DNA of 64,000 nt from Paraburkholderia sprentiae WSM5005 (GCF_001865575.2 NZ_CP017562.2:1984001-2048000), one strand, 5' to 3'. Shown: positions 8,598 to 18,802, counted from the first letter of the stretch. A program made the numbers and translations. Notes: generated by a model not told the origin, from the letters alone.

Positions 8598-9665
8598 TCA
8601 ACGCATCAAGTCGCTGAAGCCCTGCAGCAGGCGGTCGATATCGGCCGCGCCAATGTTGCCCATCGTCGAGATGCGGAACAGTTCCGCCGACAGCCCGCCC
8701 TGCCCCGCATAGATCACAAAGCCACGCGCTTTCAGCGCGTCGTGCAGTTGCGCATACGCGAGACCGTTGGGCAAGCGGTACGCGCGCAACACCACCGACG
8801 ACTGCGCAGCAGGCAACACGCTGCCGATGCCGCGCGCCGCCAACCCGGCGCGCACCTGCTCGGCGAGCGCCGCGTAGCCCGCGTGACGCGCGCGCCAGCC
8901 ACCTTCGTCGGCGAGCTCACGCAGCGCCTCGACGAGCGCGTAATACGCGTGCACCGACGGCGTGAACGGCGTGTTGCGCTGGTCCTGCAAGCGCGCGAGC
9001 CGCACGAGATCGAGGTAGTAGGTGCGGCTCGCCGCGCGCGCGAGCGCCGCGCGCCGCACCAGCACGAACGACGCGCCGGGCACGCCATGCAGGCACTTGT
9101 TGGCGGTCGCGGCGAGCGCGTCGAGGCTCGCGTCCGCGAAATCGATCGGTTCGGCGCCGAAGCTGCTGACGCCGTCCACGAGCAGACGCAGGCCGCGCTC
9201 GCGACACAGCGCGCCGAGCGCCGCGATGTCGTTCAGGCGGCCGGTGGTGGTTTCATGATGAATCACCGCAACGTGCGTGAACGACTTGTCCGCGTCGAGG
9301 TGTCGCGCGATCTTCTCGAGATCGGGCGCGTCCATCCAGTCGTGCTTCAGCGCTTCGTGCGCGATCCCGTATTGCGTCGCGATCTGCGCGATGCGCTCGC
9401 CGTACACGCCGTTTTCGACGACGAGCAGCTTGCCGTCGCGCGGCACCAGCGCGGCCGTCATGCTTTCGACGGCAGCTGTGCCGGAGCCCGTCATCAGCAC
9501 GGCCTGCCATTCGTTCGGGTCGAGCCCGTACACGTCGACGAGACGCGTGCGCGCCTCTTCCTGGAGGTCGAAAAACTCGCTCTCGCGATGGCAGAGATCC
9601 GTCTGCAACAGGCTGTTGCGGACACGTTCGGTGAGCGTCACCGGGCCGGGATTGAGCAGCAGCAT
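8598..9665 (-). CDS. phnW: 2-aminoethylphosphonate:pyruvate transaminase
   Basis: A 355-residue PLP-dependent fold-type I aminotransferase. It opens with MLLLNPGPVTLTERVRNSLL and CHRESEF, the PhnW signature, then GSGTAAVESM (PLP phosphate cup), HHETTTGRLND, VDGVSSFGAEPIDF and TANKCLHGVPG with the Schiff-base lysine. AAGGAG six bases upstream fixes the start at 9665. It interconverts 2-aminoethylphosphonate and phosphonoacetaldehyde. Beside PEP mutase and phosphonopyruvate decarboxylase it most likely runs in the biosynthetic direction, as the last step to AEP. It begins 24 bases after the preceding gene of the same operon. Confidence 0.9.
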   Translation of the reverse strand: MLLLNPGPVTLTERVRNSLLQTDLCHRESEFFDLQEEARTRLVDVYGLDPNEWQAVLMTGSGTAAVESMTAALVPRDGKLLVVENGVYGERIAQIATQYGIAHEALKHDWMDAPDLEKIARHLDADKSFTHVAVIHHETTTGRLNDIAALGALCRERGLRLLVDGVSSFGAEPIDFADASLDALAATANKCLHGVPGASFVLVRRAALARAASRTYYLDLVRLARLQDQRNTPFTPSVHAYYALVEALRELADEGGWRARHAGYAALAEQVRAGLAARGIGSVLPAAQSSVVLRAYRLPNGLAYAQLHDALKARGFVIYAGQGGLSAELFRISTMGNIGAADIDRLLQGFSDLMR

Positions 9666-9688
9666 GGGCGCTCCTTCGGGCATGGGGT

Positions 9689-10852
9689 TCAGATCGCGCC
9701 GATGTGGCGCATCAGGCGCGTCTTCACATCGGGCGGCGTGATGGTCGGGCGCGGCAGGCCGTCGGGCGTGCCGCGGCGAATCGCGAGGGAGGCGAACCGT
9801 GGCCCGTCGAGCGGCGGCGCGGCGAACAGCTCGTCGATGACGGCCGGATCGTCGCTCTCCACCGCCGACGCGTAACCGCACGCAGCCGCCACGCCCGCGA
9901 ACGACACCTGCGCCGACACCGTCGCCTGGCCGCCGGTCGAATCGTGCGCGCCGTTATCGAGCAGCACGTGCGTGAGGTTCGACGGACCGTACGCGCCGAG
10001 CGTCGCGAATACGCCCATGCGCATCAGCGCGGCGCCGTCGCCGTCGAGCGCGACCACGCGCAGGTCGGGGCGCGCGAGCGCGAGGCCGAGCGCAAACGGC
10101 GTCACGCAGCCCATCGAGCCGACCATATACAACTGGTTGGCGCGATCGTCGATCGCATAGAGTTCGCGACCGCAAAAGCCGGTCGACGCGAGCACCACCG
10201 TCGAGTCGAGCGGCGTATGCGCGATCACCTTTTGCAGCGCGTCGCGGCGCGTCGCGAGCGGGTTCGTGGCGAGCTCGCGCAAGCGCGCGCGAGGTTCGAC
10301 CGGCGTGCGCCGCGTGGGCGCGCCGCCGTCCTTCAGTTCGAACGGCGCGACGCTGCCCTTCTGCATCACGAGCGCGTACGGGCGGCCGGTTGCGTCCATG
10401 TGCGCGATTGCGCGATCGAGCGCCGGGCCGATCGCGTCGGCCTCGGTCGGAAAGGTCTCCCATGGAATGTCCATGGTGTCGAGCATGGCCGGCGTGATCG
10501 GGCCCATCAGCGCGTGCTGCGGCTCGTCCGGAACGCCGGGCTGGCCGCGCCACGTGACGATCAGCAGTTGCGGCAGACGGAAGGTCCACGTCAGCGACGT
10601 CAACGGGCTGACCGCGTTGCCGAGCCCCGAGTTCTGCATCATCGTGATGCCGCGCCGGCCGTGCTTCGCGCCGAGCGTGACGCCGGCGATCAGCGCGACC
10701 GCGTCGCCCTCGTTGGCCGCCGACACATAGTGCAGCGACGCGTCCTGCAACACGTAGTTGATGAACGGCGTCAGATACGAGCACGGCACGCCCGCATACC
10801 AGTCGAAACCGCGCTCGCGCGCCGCCTCGACGAACTGTGCTGCTTCGATCAT
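9689..10852 (-). CDS. aepY: Phosphonopyruvate decarboxylase
   Basis: A 387-residue TPP-dependent enzyme. The N-terminal half has the pyrimidine-binding domain ([15 protein letters not shown], then [14 protein letters not shown] with the catalytic glutamate). The C-terminal half has the pyrophosphate domain ([20 protein letters not shown], then [12 protein letters not shown] as the GDG...N metal motif, and [16 protein letters not shown]). It decarboxylates phosphonopyruvate to phosphonoacetaldehyde. This irreversible step pulls the unfavourable PEP mutase equilibrium. Its start overlaps the stop of the upstream mutase gene by four bases (ATGA), so the two are translationally coupled. Confidence 0.92.
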   Translation of the reverse strand: MIEAAQFVEAARERGFDWYAGVPCSYLTPFINYVLQDASLHYVSAANEGDAVALIAGVTLGAKHGRRGITMMQNSGLGNAVSPLTSLTWTFRLPQLLIVTWRGQPGVPDEPQHALMGPITPAMLDTMDIPWETFPTEADAIGPALDRAIAHMDATGRPYALVMQKGSVAPFELKDGGAPTRRTPVEPRARLRELATNPLATRRDALQKVIAHTPLDSTVVLASTGFCGRELYAIDDRANQLYMVGSMGCVTPFALGLALARPDLRVVALDGDGAALMRMGVFATLGAYGPSNLTHVLLDNGAHDSTGGQATVSAQVSFAGVAAACGYASAVESDDPAVIDELFAAPPLDGPRFASLAIRRGTPDGLPRPTITPPDVKTRLMRHIGAI

Positions 10853-12594
10853 TGCGGGCCTCCGTGTGCATCGTTCGTTGTCGACCCGCCGCCGACGGCT
10901 GTCGCGAACGGCGCCTGGGTGTGCGCGAAGTCGCCCGCGCGACGGAAATCGTCGAGATCGTTGACGCCGCGCCAGTGGCCGTGCACATATTGCACCTCGA
11001 TCGACTCGCCCGCTTCGATCAGCGCGTTCAGCAGCGCGGGCATGTCGAGCGACGCGAAATCGTCGCGCGTCTGCAACTCGCGCATGACCGCCCGCAGACG
11101 CTCGCGGCCCGCGCCGCGCACATTCAGCAGGCCCACCCAGCGACCATGCGGCGGTTCCGCGGCGCTCGCCGCCGACGACTGCTCCCGCCCGCTCGCGACA
11201 TGCCGCAGCACGATCTTATTGCCGAACAGACCGCGGTCATCGGCGGCCGAGCACCACGCGAAATCACGCACGCTGGCGTTTTCCGCGTCGGTCAGCGACG
11301 AATCGACGACCACGCTGAACGCCGCCTCGCTTTCCACCAGGTCGCGCAGGATGTAGCTGCGAAACAGCAGGTCGCCGTACGAAATGACCGTGTCGCCGCT
11401 CTGTTTGGGCGGCGCGCCCGGATCGAGCGCGCACGCGAGCGACGCAAGCTCGCCGGCCTGCGCATACTGCTCATTGACGACGAGGCGGATGCCCGCGGTA
11501 TCGATCGCGTCGGCGCGATAGCCGCCAACCACGGTGATGTCGTTGACGCCCTGCTTCTTGAACGCGTCGACGAGCCAGCGCAGCAGCGGTTTGCCGGCGA
11601 GCGGCAGCATCACCTTCGGGCGATCCCCGGTGAGCGCCTCCAGCCCCTTGCCGCGGCTCGCGGCGAGCACGACCGCCGAGCCGGCCGCACGGCCGCTCGA
11701 CAGATAACGGTCTTCCGCCTCCGAGTATTCGTCGGCGTCCTGCAAACGGAAGATTTCATTGACCGTCGCGACGCTGTCATCGACGTTGACGAGCGTCTCG
11801 CTCGCATGGATTTCCTTCGCGACCGCCTGCATCGCCGAGGTCGCCGCGCGGATCAGATGGTTCGCCCAGATCACGGTGCTGATGCCCGCTTCGCGGAACA
11901 CCTCGGTCGGCGTGCTGTAGTACTTGGTCGGCACGATCACGAGCGGCGCGCGGCCGGCCCATTCGCGCGCGAATTCGAGAATCTCGTCGGGGCGCGACAG
12001 CTTGCTGTGAATCAGGATCGCATCCGCGCCGGCCTGCGCGTATGCTTCGGCACGGCGCAGCGCCTCGTCCATGCCCCAGCCCGCGATCAGCGCCTCGACG
12101 CGCGCGACGATCGAGAAATGCTCGTCGTTCTGCGAATCCTTGCCGGCCTTGATCTTGCCGCAGAATTCGTCGATATCGGCAAGCGGCTGGGCCTCGCCGT
12201 TGATGAAGCTGTTGGTCTTCGGAAACTGCTTGTCCTCGATGCACACGCCCGCGATGCCGCGCTGTTCGAGCTTGCGCACGAGGCGGCGCACGTTGTTGAA
12301 ATTGCCGTAGCCGGTGTCGCCGTCGAGCAGGATCGGCAGATCGCTCGCGTCGGCCATGAATTCGAGCGTATCGACCACTTGGGTCCAGCTCGCCTCGTTG
12401 TTGTCGCGCACCCCGAACTGCGCGGAAATCGCGAGGCCCGAGCCCCAGATCGCCTTGAAGCCGGCTTCGCGAACGATGCGCGCAGACAGGCCGTTATGCG
12501 CCTCCATCATGAATTCAAGTTCGCTGCTGACGAGCATCTGGCGCAGGCGCGCGCTGCGGGACTGGGAAACGAAAGCGGGTTCGCGTGCATTCAT
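10849..12594 (-). CDS. aepX: Phosphoenolpyruvate mutase fused to a phosphonate nucleotidyltransferase
   Basis: A 581-residue two-domain protein, about twice the length of a plain mutase. Residues 1-300 are PEP phosphomutase: [12 protein letters not shown], and the diagnostic [10 protein letters not shown] motif that separates mutases from isocitrate-lyase relatives. Residues 325-560 are a nucleotidyltransferase with [35 protein letters not shown] and a later metal-binding segment SYGDLLFR. This fusion corresponds to the PepM-PntC arrangement, in which the second domain activates AEP as a CMP conjugate. The mutase makes the C-P bond. The protein heads a three-gene minus-strand operon with coupled downstream translation. 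Confidence 0.9.
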   Translation of the reverse strand: MNAREPAFVSQSRSARLRQMLVSSELEFMMEAHNGLSARIVREAGFKAIWGSGLAISAQFGVRDNNEASWTQVVDTLEFMADASDLPILLDGDTGYGNFNNVRRLVRKLEQRGIAGVCIEDKQFPKTNSFINGEAQPLADIDEFCGKIKAGKDSQNDEHFSIVARVEALIAGWGMDEALRRAEAYAQAGADAILIHSKLSRPDEILEFAREWAGRAPLVIVPTKYYSTPTEVFREAGISTVIWANHLIRAATSAMQAVAKEIHASETLVNVDDSVATVNEIFRLQDADEYSEAEDRYLSSGRAAGSAVVLAASRGKGLEALTGDRPKVMLPLAGKPLLRWLVDAFKKQGVNDITVVGGYRADAIDTAGIRLVVNEQYAQAGELASLACALDPGAPPKQSGDTVISYGDLLFRSYILRDLVESEAAFSVVVDSSLTDAENASVRDFAWCSAADDRGLFGNKIVLRHVASGREQSSAASAAEPPHGRWVGLLNVRGAGRERLRAVMRELQTRDDFASLDMPALLNALIEAGESIEVQYVHGHWRGVNDLDDFRRAGDFAHTQAPFATAVGGGSTTNDAHGGPQ

Positions 12595-13140
12595 TCTTCT
12601 GGACTCCTGGCGGAAGGCTTATTGGCGTTCTTCCGTGCCCGGCTGGCAACGGGAAAAGGGCGACTATAGCGGAATTTTTTATAACGAGTCTTTGAAGGTC
12701 GCAGCGGATTTTCGTGGTTGCTTTTAGTTGGAAAAATGTGCGTTTTTATGCATGCACCGCCATTTAACGGGATTTTTGGATTTGATTGGCGTTTTGTGGG
12801 ATGTTGATGCAAGCCTTGCTGGGTTTGGCTGGGACAGGTTATCCGGAGATTGGTACTGGCGTTTTATACGCCGACATTCGCGCGGATTTTTCAATCGCGG
12901 CGACTTGCGAATAATCACCGGCCAATCGAAATGACGGAATAACGGACCAGAGACCTTTCCAATTACGCGCGCAAAGATCGCCGCTGAAATTTCAAAAATC
13001 CGCTTTTTAATCAGACGAATAGCGAGGCCAAACAGCGGGTTTCCCCTGCCTCGATCAACGCGATTTCGCGCCGTAAACACAGCGAGCGGCACCCGTTCGC
13101 CATTCACTGGACCTTACTGGCCAAAAGCCATTCCATCGCT
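12595..13140. other. Divergent intergenic region, AT-rich
   Basis: The 546 bases between the phosphonate operon and the chemoreceptor gene are clearly lower in GC than their surroundings, especially 12661-12780 and 12990-13030. They should carry both divergent promoters. On the minus strand a TATAGT lies about 75 bases before the aepX start, but no convincing -35 partner was found. Short open frames here have no start signal or recognisable sequence, and I see no gene. Confidence 0.6.
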
Positions 13141-14682
13141 ATGACTCTGAACCGAAAACTGGCGTCGATGATCGCCGTTCTGTGGGTCGGCCTGATCCTG
13201 ATCGGCGCGTTCGGCGCGTGGCAGAACCGCGCCTCGATGTTCTCCGACCGACGCGAACAATTGCGCTCGCTGATCGAAGAGGCAAATCACGTCGTCGGAC
13301 ACTACTACACGCTTGCCCAGCAACATGCGCTGTCCGAGGACGACGCGAAAAAGCAGGCGCTCGCGACGCTTGGCGCGATACGCTACGGCAAGGACGGCTA
13401 CCTGTCGATCAACGACTCGCAGCCGGTCATGCTGATGCACCCGATCAAGCCCGAACTCATCGGCAAGAACCTCGCGCAGTTCACCGATCCGGCGGGCAAT
13501 CATCTGTTCGTCGACATCGTCAACGCGGGCAATCACGACGGCGGCGGCTTCGTCGATTATCTGTGGTCCAAGCCCGGCAGCCAGCAGCCCGTCGCGAAGA
13601 CCAGCTACTCGATGCACTTCGCGCCGTGGGACTGGTATCTGGTGACCGGCATGTATATGGATGACCTGCAAAGCGCGTTCTACCGCAACCTGCTGCGCTG
13701 GCTCGCGATCACGGTGACGCTCGGCGCGCTCGCCACGGTCGTCATGCTGGTCGTGCTGCGCAGCATCCGCCGCTCGCTCGGCGGTGATCTCGAAGTGGCG
13801 GTCGAGCACGCGCGGCTCATGGCGCAAGGCAATCTCGCGACGCCGGTGCCGGTCGAACCGCACGACGACCGCAGCCTGCTGCATGCGCTGCGCACGATGC
13901 AGGCGGGACTCGTCGACACGGTCTCGCGCGTGCGTCAGGGCACCGAGAACATCAACGTCGGCGCGAACGAAATCGCCGCGGGCAACACCGACCTGTCGCA
14001 GCGCACCGAGGAGCAGGCGGCGGCGCTCGTCCAAACCGCGTCGAGCATGGATCAGATGACGGTCAACGTGAAGCAGAACGCGGACAGCGCAACCCAGGCC
14101 GCGCAACTCGCGGGCGACGCCGCCAACGTCGCGACGCGCGGCAGCCGCGTGGTCGACGACGTGGTGCGCACGATGGCCGAAATCACCGCGAGTTCGCGGC
14201 AGATCGGCGACATCATCGGCGTGATCGACGGCATCGCGTTTCAGACCAACATCCTCGCGCTGAATGCAGCCGTCGAGGCGGCTCGCGCCGGCGAGCAGGG
14301 CCGTGGCTTCGCGGTGGTCGCGGCCGAGGTGCGCAGCCTCGCGCAGCGCTCGGCGACGGCCGCCAAGGAGATCAAGGCGCTGATCGAAACCTCGACCGAT
14401 ACCGTCGAGACCGGCGCGTCGCTGGTCGCCAACGCCGGCGCGACGATGGGCGAGATCGTGCAGTCGGTGCGGCGAGTCAACGAGATTCTCGAAGAAATTA
14501 GTCACGCGTCGCGCGAGCAGAGCGCGGGTATCGAGCAGGTCAATCGCGCGGTCGGCGAGATGGATCAGGTCACGCAGCAGAACGCGGCACTGGTCGAAGA
14601 GGCCGCCGCCGCCGCGCATTCGCTAAAGGACCAGGTCGGCGCGTTGCGCGACGCGATTGCGAGTTTCGCGTTGCCGGCTTGA
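13141..14682 (+). CDS. Methyl-accepting chemotaxis protein with single Cache sensor
   Basis: A 513-residue inner-membrane chemoreceptor. TM1 is near residues 8-27. The periplasmic part (about 35-180) has the single-Cache pattern [25 protein letters not shown], and [13 protein letters not shown] precedes TM2 (about 187-207). HAMP follows, then the signalling domain, whose tip reads [20 protein letters not shown] and [19 protein letters not shown]. The C-terminus lacks the NWETF-type CheR/CheB tether. The ligand is unknown; sCache domains of this type often bind small organic acids. It is a single gene followed by a strong terminator. Confidence 0.9.
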   Translation: MTLNRKLASMIAVLWVGLILIGAFGAWQNRASMFSDRREQLRSLIEEANHVVGHYYTLAQQHALSEDDAKKQALATLGAIRYGKDGYLSINDSQPVMLMHPIKPELIGKNLAQFTDPAGNHLFVDIVNAGNHDGGGFVDYLWSKPGSQQPVAKTSYSMHFAPWDWYLVTGMYMDDLQSAFYRNLLRWLAITVTLGALATVVMLVVLRSIRRSLGGDLEVAVEHARLMAQGNLATPVPVEPHDDRSLLHALRTMQAGLVDTVSRVRQGTENINVGANEIAAGNTDLSQRTEEQAAALVQTASSMDQMTVNVKQNADSATQAAQLAGDAANVATRGSRVVDDVVRTMAEITASSRQIGDIIGVIDGIAFQTNILALNAAVEAARAGEQGRGFAVVAAEVRSLAQRSATAAKEIKALIETSTDTVETGASLVANAGATMGEIVQSVRRVNEILEEISHASREQSAGIEQVNRAVGEMDQVTQQNAALVEEAAAAAHSLKDQVGALRDAIASFALPA

Positions 14683-14702
14683 GGTTGAATCGAATCGATC
14701 AG

Positions 14703-14734
14703 CCGCGCGGATTTTGCAAGTCCGCGCGGTTTTT
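14703..14734 (+). terminator. Rho-independent terminator after the chemoreceptor gene
   Basis: The stem CCGCGCGGA (14703-14711) pairs with TCCGCGCGG (14721-14729) around a nine-base loop and is followed directly by five T residues. Confidence 0.85.
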
Positions 14735-14915
14735 CATTTTCGGCTTCGCCGCGGCTCGCGCTGACTCCGATCCAAACGCGACGCCTTTCGCGATCCTCGC
14801 ATTCAAATTACGTTTTAATTACAATCGGCCTGGCGACAATCTTTGCCGCCAGGCCTCGACGTTCTGGCGGCCTCGTTCAATCGAAGCAACGTATCGCCCG
14901 CACCGCTCGCCGCCC

Positions 14916-16655
14916 ATGATCCGCCAGAAAAAACCGTCGTCGCACGATCCTTACGCTGTAGCCGCGAAGAACCCGCTGCTCGACGCGCGACTGCCCGCGT
15001 GGCGATCGAAGTTGATCGTGCTGCTGGTGTTCGTCGGGTTCGCGACGCTCGCGGTCCGCGCGTTCTGGGTGCAGGTCGTCACTCAGGACTTCTATGTCGA
15101 CCAAGGGCAGAAGCGCTATCAGCGCGTCCTCGAACTCGACGCGACGCGCGGCCGGATCGTCGATCGCAATGGTTCGATGCTCGCGGTCAGCCTCGCCACC
15201 TACGAAATCTGGGCCTCGCCGAAGCTCGTCGACGAAAGCGCGTTCGCGCCGCTCGCAAAGCTGCTCGATCTGCCGCTCGCGGAACTGCACCGGCGTCTGG
15301 GCGGCGAGCGCAGCTTCGTGCTGCTCAAGCGCCAGGTCGATGCCGACTCCGCCGCGCATCTGTCGCGTCTCGGACTCGCCGGCATCACGCAGATCGCCGA
15401 CACCAAACGCTTTTATCCGGAAGGCGAGTCGGCCGCGCACGTGGTCGGCTTCACCGACATCGAGGACAACGGCCAGGAAGGCGTCGAACTCGCCGCCAAC
15501 GCGCAGCTGCAAGGCGTGCCCGGCCAGCGTGAAGTGATCCGCGACCGGCTCGGCCGCGTGATCTCGGAGACGCGGCCGCTCGTGCCCGCGCGCAACGGCG
15601 CGACGATCCAGCTGACGATCGACCGGCGCATCCAGCAACTCGCGTACACGCAACTCAAAGCCGCGATCGCGCAGCACCGCGCCGAAGCGGGCAGCGTGGT
15701 CGTGCTCGATGCGCGCAACGGCGAAATCCTCGCGCTCGCCAACTACCCGAGCTTCGATCCGAATGACCGCACGCGCCTCTCCGGCCAGCAACTGCGCAAC
15801 CGCGCGGTGATCGACACGTTCGAACCGGGCTCGACGATCAAGCCGCTCGTCGTCGCGCTATCGATCGACGAAGGCAAAGTCAGGCCGCAAAGCATCATTG
15901 ATACCGCGCCGGGCTGGTATCGGATCGGCCCCGCCGTGATTCACGACACGTCGAATCACGGTGCGATGACGGTCGCCCAGGCGTTGCAGAAGTCGAGCAA
16001 TATCGCGCTCGCGAAGCTCGCGCTGAACCTGCCGGCCGAGACGATCTGGACCAAGTATCGACAATACGGGCTCGGCATCAAGCCTGAGCTGCCCTTCCCG
16101 GGTGTGGCCGCCGGCAAGCTGCGCCCGTATAAACGCTGGCGCCCGATCGAGCAGGCGACGATGGCGTATGGCTACGGGTTGTCGGTGTCGTTGCTGCAAA
16201 TCGCGCAGGTCTACACCGCCTATGCGGGCGACGGCACGCTGCAACGAGTGAGCCTGCTGCGCGAGCCGCTCGATGCGGACGACCCCGCGTCGTTCGTCGA
16301 TCGCACCGTGCCGGTCACGACACCCGGCACCGCACGCGCGATCCGCAACATGCTCGAAATGGCCACGGGCAAAGGCGGCACCGGACGTGCGGCGACGGTC
16401 GCGGGCTACCGCGTCGGCGGTAAAACCGGCACCGCGCGCAAGCAGATCGGCGCGGGCTACGCGAAGAACCGCCACCGCGCGTTGTTTGTCGGCATGGCGC
16501 CGATGAGCGATCCACGCCTGATCGTCGCCGTGATGATCGACGACCCGGCGGGCAAGGCGTTCTATGGCGGTACGGTGGCGGCGCCCGTGTTCAGCGGCGT
16601 GATGGGTGGCGCGTTGCAGCTGCTTGGCGTGCCGCCGGATGCAGCGGGGGTTTGA
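14916..16655 (+). CDS. Penicillin-binding protein 2/3-type D,D-transpeptidase (FtsI-like)
   Basis: A 579-residue class B PBP. There is a cytoplasmic leader, TM at about 28-46, a dimerisation domain (RGRIVDRNGSMLAVS), then the transpeptidase domain. The active-site triad is intact: S306-x-x-K309 in FEPGSTIKP, S360-S-N362 in KSSNIAL, and K503-T-G in GGKTGTAR. It crosslinks septal peptidoglycan. It stands alone between a chemoreceptor and small genes rather than in the mra/dcw division cluster, so it is probably a second FtsI-like enzyme. The ATG at 14916 is chosen because the protein aligns from there; the upstream open frame has no family similarity. Confidence 0.9.
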   Translation: MIRQKKPSSHDPYAVAAKNPLLDARLPAWRSKLIVLLVFVGFATLAVRAFWVQVVTQDFYVDQGQKRYQRVLELDATRGRIVDRNGSMLAVSLATYEIWASPKLVDESAFAPLAKLLDLPLAELHRRLGGERSFVLLKRQVDADSAAHLSRLGLAGITQIADTKRFYPEGESAAHVVGFTDIEDNGQEGVELAANAQLQGVPGQREVIRDRLGRVISETRPLVPARNGATIQLTIDRRIQQLAYTQLKAAIAQHRAEAGSVVVLDARNGEILALANYPSFDPNDRTRLSGQQLRNRAVIDTFEPGSTIKPLVVALSIDEGKVRPQSIIDTAPGWYRIGPAVIHDTSNHGAMTVAQALQKSSNIALAKLALNLPAETIWTKYRQYGLGIKPELPFPGVAAGKLRPYKRWRPIEQATMAYGYGLSVSLLQIAQVYTAYAGDGTLQRVSLLREPLDADDPASFVDRTVPVTTPGTARAIRNMLEMATGKGGTGRAATVAGYRVGGKTGTARKQIGAGYAKNRHRALFVGMAPMSDPRLIVAVMIDDPAGKAFYGGTVAAPVFSGVMGGALQLLGVPPDAAGV

Positions 16656-16678
16656 AGCATAGTGCCCGTCGCAAGCGC

Positions 16679-16768
16679 TCAGCGCTGCTCGTCGCCCGCA
16701 TCCTCGACCTGTGCCTCGACGCGATTGCGGCCGCGAAGTCCTGCGCGCCGATCAAACGCATCTCGACG
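16679..16768 (-). pseudogene. Possible C-terminal scrap of a GGDEF protein
   Basis: On the minus strand the last codons before a stop at 16679 read GRNRVEAQVEDAGDEQR. This resembles the end of diguanylate cyclase domains (alpha-helix then GRNRV). Nothing upstream in that frame looks like a GGDEF core, so this is at best a remnant. The rest of 16656-17130 shows no gene. Confidence 0.25.
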
Positions 16769-17055
16769 TTCTGAAAGCGGCGTTGGGGCGAGATTCGTCA
16801 CGGTATCAGCAGGGCGGCCCTGAAGGCGTAGCGGGTCGACGCCCCAACCCTCCTGATAACGGCCGGTCGGTCCGGGTCTTGAGGGCAGCCTCGCGACGCG
16901 TTGGCCGGCATGCGAGCGTTCGCGCGCGTCTTGTCGGTTCGCGCTTGCATTCACTTGCACTCGCTTACACGCAGTGAGACCCGCTTGCGTAATGATTGCG
17001 GTTCTTAAGTTTCGCTTAATTGTTCCCTGCAACCATGGCGCTCATCCCCTGTTGA

Positions 17056-17082
17056 GCCGCCAGATCATCGGCGGCGCTTTTT
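17056..17082 (+). terminator. Hairpin with T-tract upstream of a small gene
   Basis: The stem GCCGCC (17056-17061) and GGCGGC (17070-17075) with an eight-base loop is followed by GCTTTTT. It lies 63 bases before the next gene and 400 bases after the previous one. It may end a short transcript (small RNA or leader) rather than the PBP mRNA. A six-codon frame starting at 17035 ends just before the stem, which would be compatible with attenuation. Confidence 0.5.
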
Positions 17083-17144
17083 CTTCAGGGGTGCCAAAAA
17101 CGCGGCCAAAAACAGTCGGCCGCACGATAAGAAGGAGGTACGTC

Positions 17145-17399
17145 ATGGTTGAAGAGATGGTAGTCGAACACCTGCGTGCGATGCCCGGCCATGAATGGAC
17201 TCGCCAGATTCATTCCTGCAAGGTCTCCGATCCGCTGCAACCGCCTTGGGGCCGTTCATACCGGCTCGTCGAATGGACGATGAAGCACGCGCCCGAATCG
17301 AGCCGTCGTGTCGTTCCCGCCGAAAGTACTCCACTCGAAATTGCTCAGGCCGTGGTCTCTCATGTACCGGGCCGGCGCTTCTGTCAGCAAGCTGATTGA
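17145..17399 (+). CDS. Small hypothetical protein
   Basis: An 84-residue ORF with an excellent AAGGAGG site six bases before ATG 17145. The longer open frame to the left has no start signal. The sequence is mixed and soluble: MVEEMVVEHLRAMPGHEWTRQ, a central PPWGRSYRLVEWTM, and the C-terminal LEIAQAVVSHVPGRRFCQQAD. No membrane segment or known domain is seen. It converges with the isomerase gene. Confidence 0.6.
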   Translation: MVEEMVVEHLRAMPGHEWTRQIHSCKVSDPLQPPWGRSYRLVEWTMKHAPESSRRVVPAESTPLEIAQAVVSHVPGRRFCQQAD

Positions 17400-17415
17400 G
17401 CGCGCTATCTGACGT

Positions 17416-18045
17416 TCAATGGCGCGCCGCGATCGCGTCGCAGTAGTCCAACGCGTCCTCCAGCCTGTCATTACCCCAGAACATCTCATCGCCGACAAAA
17501 AACGTCGGCGCGCCGAAGATCCCCTTATTGATGGCTAGTTCGGTCTGCTCCCGCAGACGGAGCTTATTCGAGTCGCTTTGCGCGGCGTCGATCACACTGT
17601 GCACGGGTAAGCCGACAGAGTCGAGCGCGTCGCTGACGACATCCATCGAACCGATGTCGCGATCGTCGACGAAATTCAACTGCATGATCCGGCGACACCA
17701 GGCGCCGATCCACGGTTCGTTCGCACCCAGCAGCGCGATGCGCATCGCCAGAAGCGCCGCGCGCGGAAACGTGCTGGGACGCGTGAGTGCAATGCCGTAT
17801 TTGCGGCATTGACGCTCCATGTCTTTCCACACATACGCGCCTTTTTCTTTCTGCAATACAAAGGGCGAATTCTCGAATCCGAGCTGGCGAAATACCGGGC
17901 CCAGCAGAAACGGCCGCCAGACGATCGTCACGTTGCGTGCCGCCGCCAACGCTTCGATACGCATCATGCTCAGATAGCTGTAGTTGCTGCCGAAGTCGAA
18001 CCAGAACTCGACTGCGCGCGCCGTCGAAGCCGCATCGTCATTCAT
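17416..18045 (-). CDS. DsbA-family 2-hydroxychromene-2-carboxylate isomerase-like protein
   Basis: A 209-residue thioredoxin-fold protein. It begins VEFWFDFGSNYSYLSMMRIEAL, where the CxxC of DsbA is replaced by Ser-Asn-Tyr-Ser. That replacement is typical of the kappa-GST/HCCA isomerase branch and gives glutathione binding. WRPFLLGPVF, then NKGIFGAPTFFVGDEMFWGNDRLEDAL near the C-terminus, with a cis-Pro (GAPTF), complete the pattern. In naphthalene degradation the founding member isomerises hydroxychromene carboxylate; no such pathway is nearby, so the substrate is unknown. GGGAGG precedes the start. Confidence 0.85.
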   Translation of the reverse strand: MNDDAASTARAVEFWFDFGSNYSYLSMMRIEALAAARNVTIVWRPFLLGPVFRQLGFENSPFVLQKEKGAYVWKDMERQCRKYGIALTRPSTFPRAALLAMRIALLGANEPWIGAWCRRIMQLNFVDDRDIGSMDVVSDALDSVGLPVHSVIDAAQSDSNKLRLREQTELAINKGIFGAPTFFVGDEMFWGNDRLEDALDYCDAIAARH

Positions 18046-18061
18046 CGCCGCCTCCCGGCAC

Positions 18062-18688
18062 TCAGCGGGTCTGCACCGCGACGCGCAGGCCGAGTGAGAT
18101 GAACATCACGCCGATGATCTTGTTCTGCCAGCGCGTCAACCACGTCAACCGCTTCACGAGTTTGCCCAACGGCCGCATCGTCAGGACGATCAGCGTCGTA
18201 TAAAGCGCGCTCATGGCAACGAAAATCAGCCCGAGCGTCGCGAACTGCACAAACGTCGAGCCATGTTCGGGACGCACGAATTGCGGCAGAAATGCGAGGA
18301 AAAACAGCGCGGTCTTGGGGTTCAGCACCTCGGCGGGAATCGCCTGCAAGAACGCCTTCGATCCCGACACCGGCGCGACGACCGGCAGATGCGCACTGGC
18401 CTGCTTTTCGCGCAATGCGCGAATGCCCAGATAGACGAGATACGCGGCACCGACCAATTTCACCGCATTGAAGGCCAACGCGGACGTCATCAGCAGCGCG
18501 GAGAGGCCGATTGCGGCGCCCAGCGTATGCACGAAATCGCCGGCTGCGATACCGAGGCCGGTCAGAATGCCGGCTTTGCGGCCGCCATGCATGGTGCGCG
18601 TCAACACCAGCAGCACGGCGGGACCGGGAATCAGAAAGAGCCCGAGCACGACGGCAACGAAAGTCCCCAGCGTGGATAAGTCAAGCAT
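18062..18688 (-). CDS. LysE family translocator
   Basis: A protein of about 208 residues with six hydrophobic helices. It opens MLDLSTLGTFVAVVLGLFLIPGPAVLLVLTRT, and the LIPGPA element in TM1 is the LysE/RhtB signature. It continues with GLGIAAGDFVHTLGAAIGLSALL and NPKTALFFLAFLPQFV, the other conserved block. It exports amino acids or related metabolites from the cytoplasm. The substrate cannot be read from sequence. The start follows an AAGGAG site; a longer frame to 18787 only adds a basic leader. It ends 16 bases before the isomerase gene on the same strand and may be co-transcribed with it. Confidence 0.85.
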   Translation of the reverse strand: MLDLSTLGTFVAVVLGLFLIPGPAVLLVLTRTMHGGRKAGILTGLGIAAGDFVHTLGAAIGLSALLMTSALAFNAVKLVGAAYLVYLGIRALREKQASAHLPVVAPVSGSKAFLQAIPAEVLNPKTALFFLAFLPQFVRPEHGSTFVQFATLGLIFVAMSALYTTLIVLTMRPLGKLVKRLTWLTRWQNKIIGVMFISLGLRVAVQTR

Positions 18689-18802
18689 GTCGTCTCCTTG
18701 CGCCGCGCGGCATCGAAATGGTGGACGCGCACTTAGCGGACCATTGTAGACGAACCCGCGCACGTTCCGTGCGCGCCTCGCTGGCACGGACGATCCGTTA
18801 CC

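Noticed and set aside
12591..13107. Small frames in the AT-rich region between aepX and the chemoreceptor gene
   Set aside because: Both strands are open by chance, there is no ribosome-binding site and the sequences look random; treated as promoter region.
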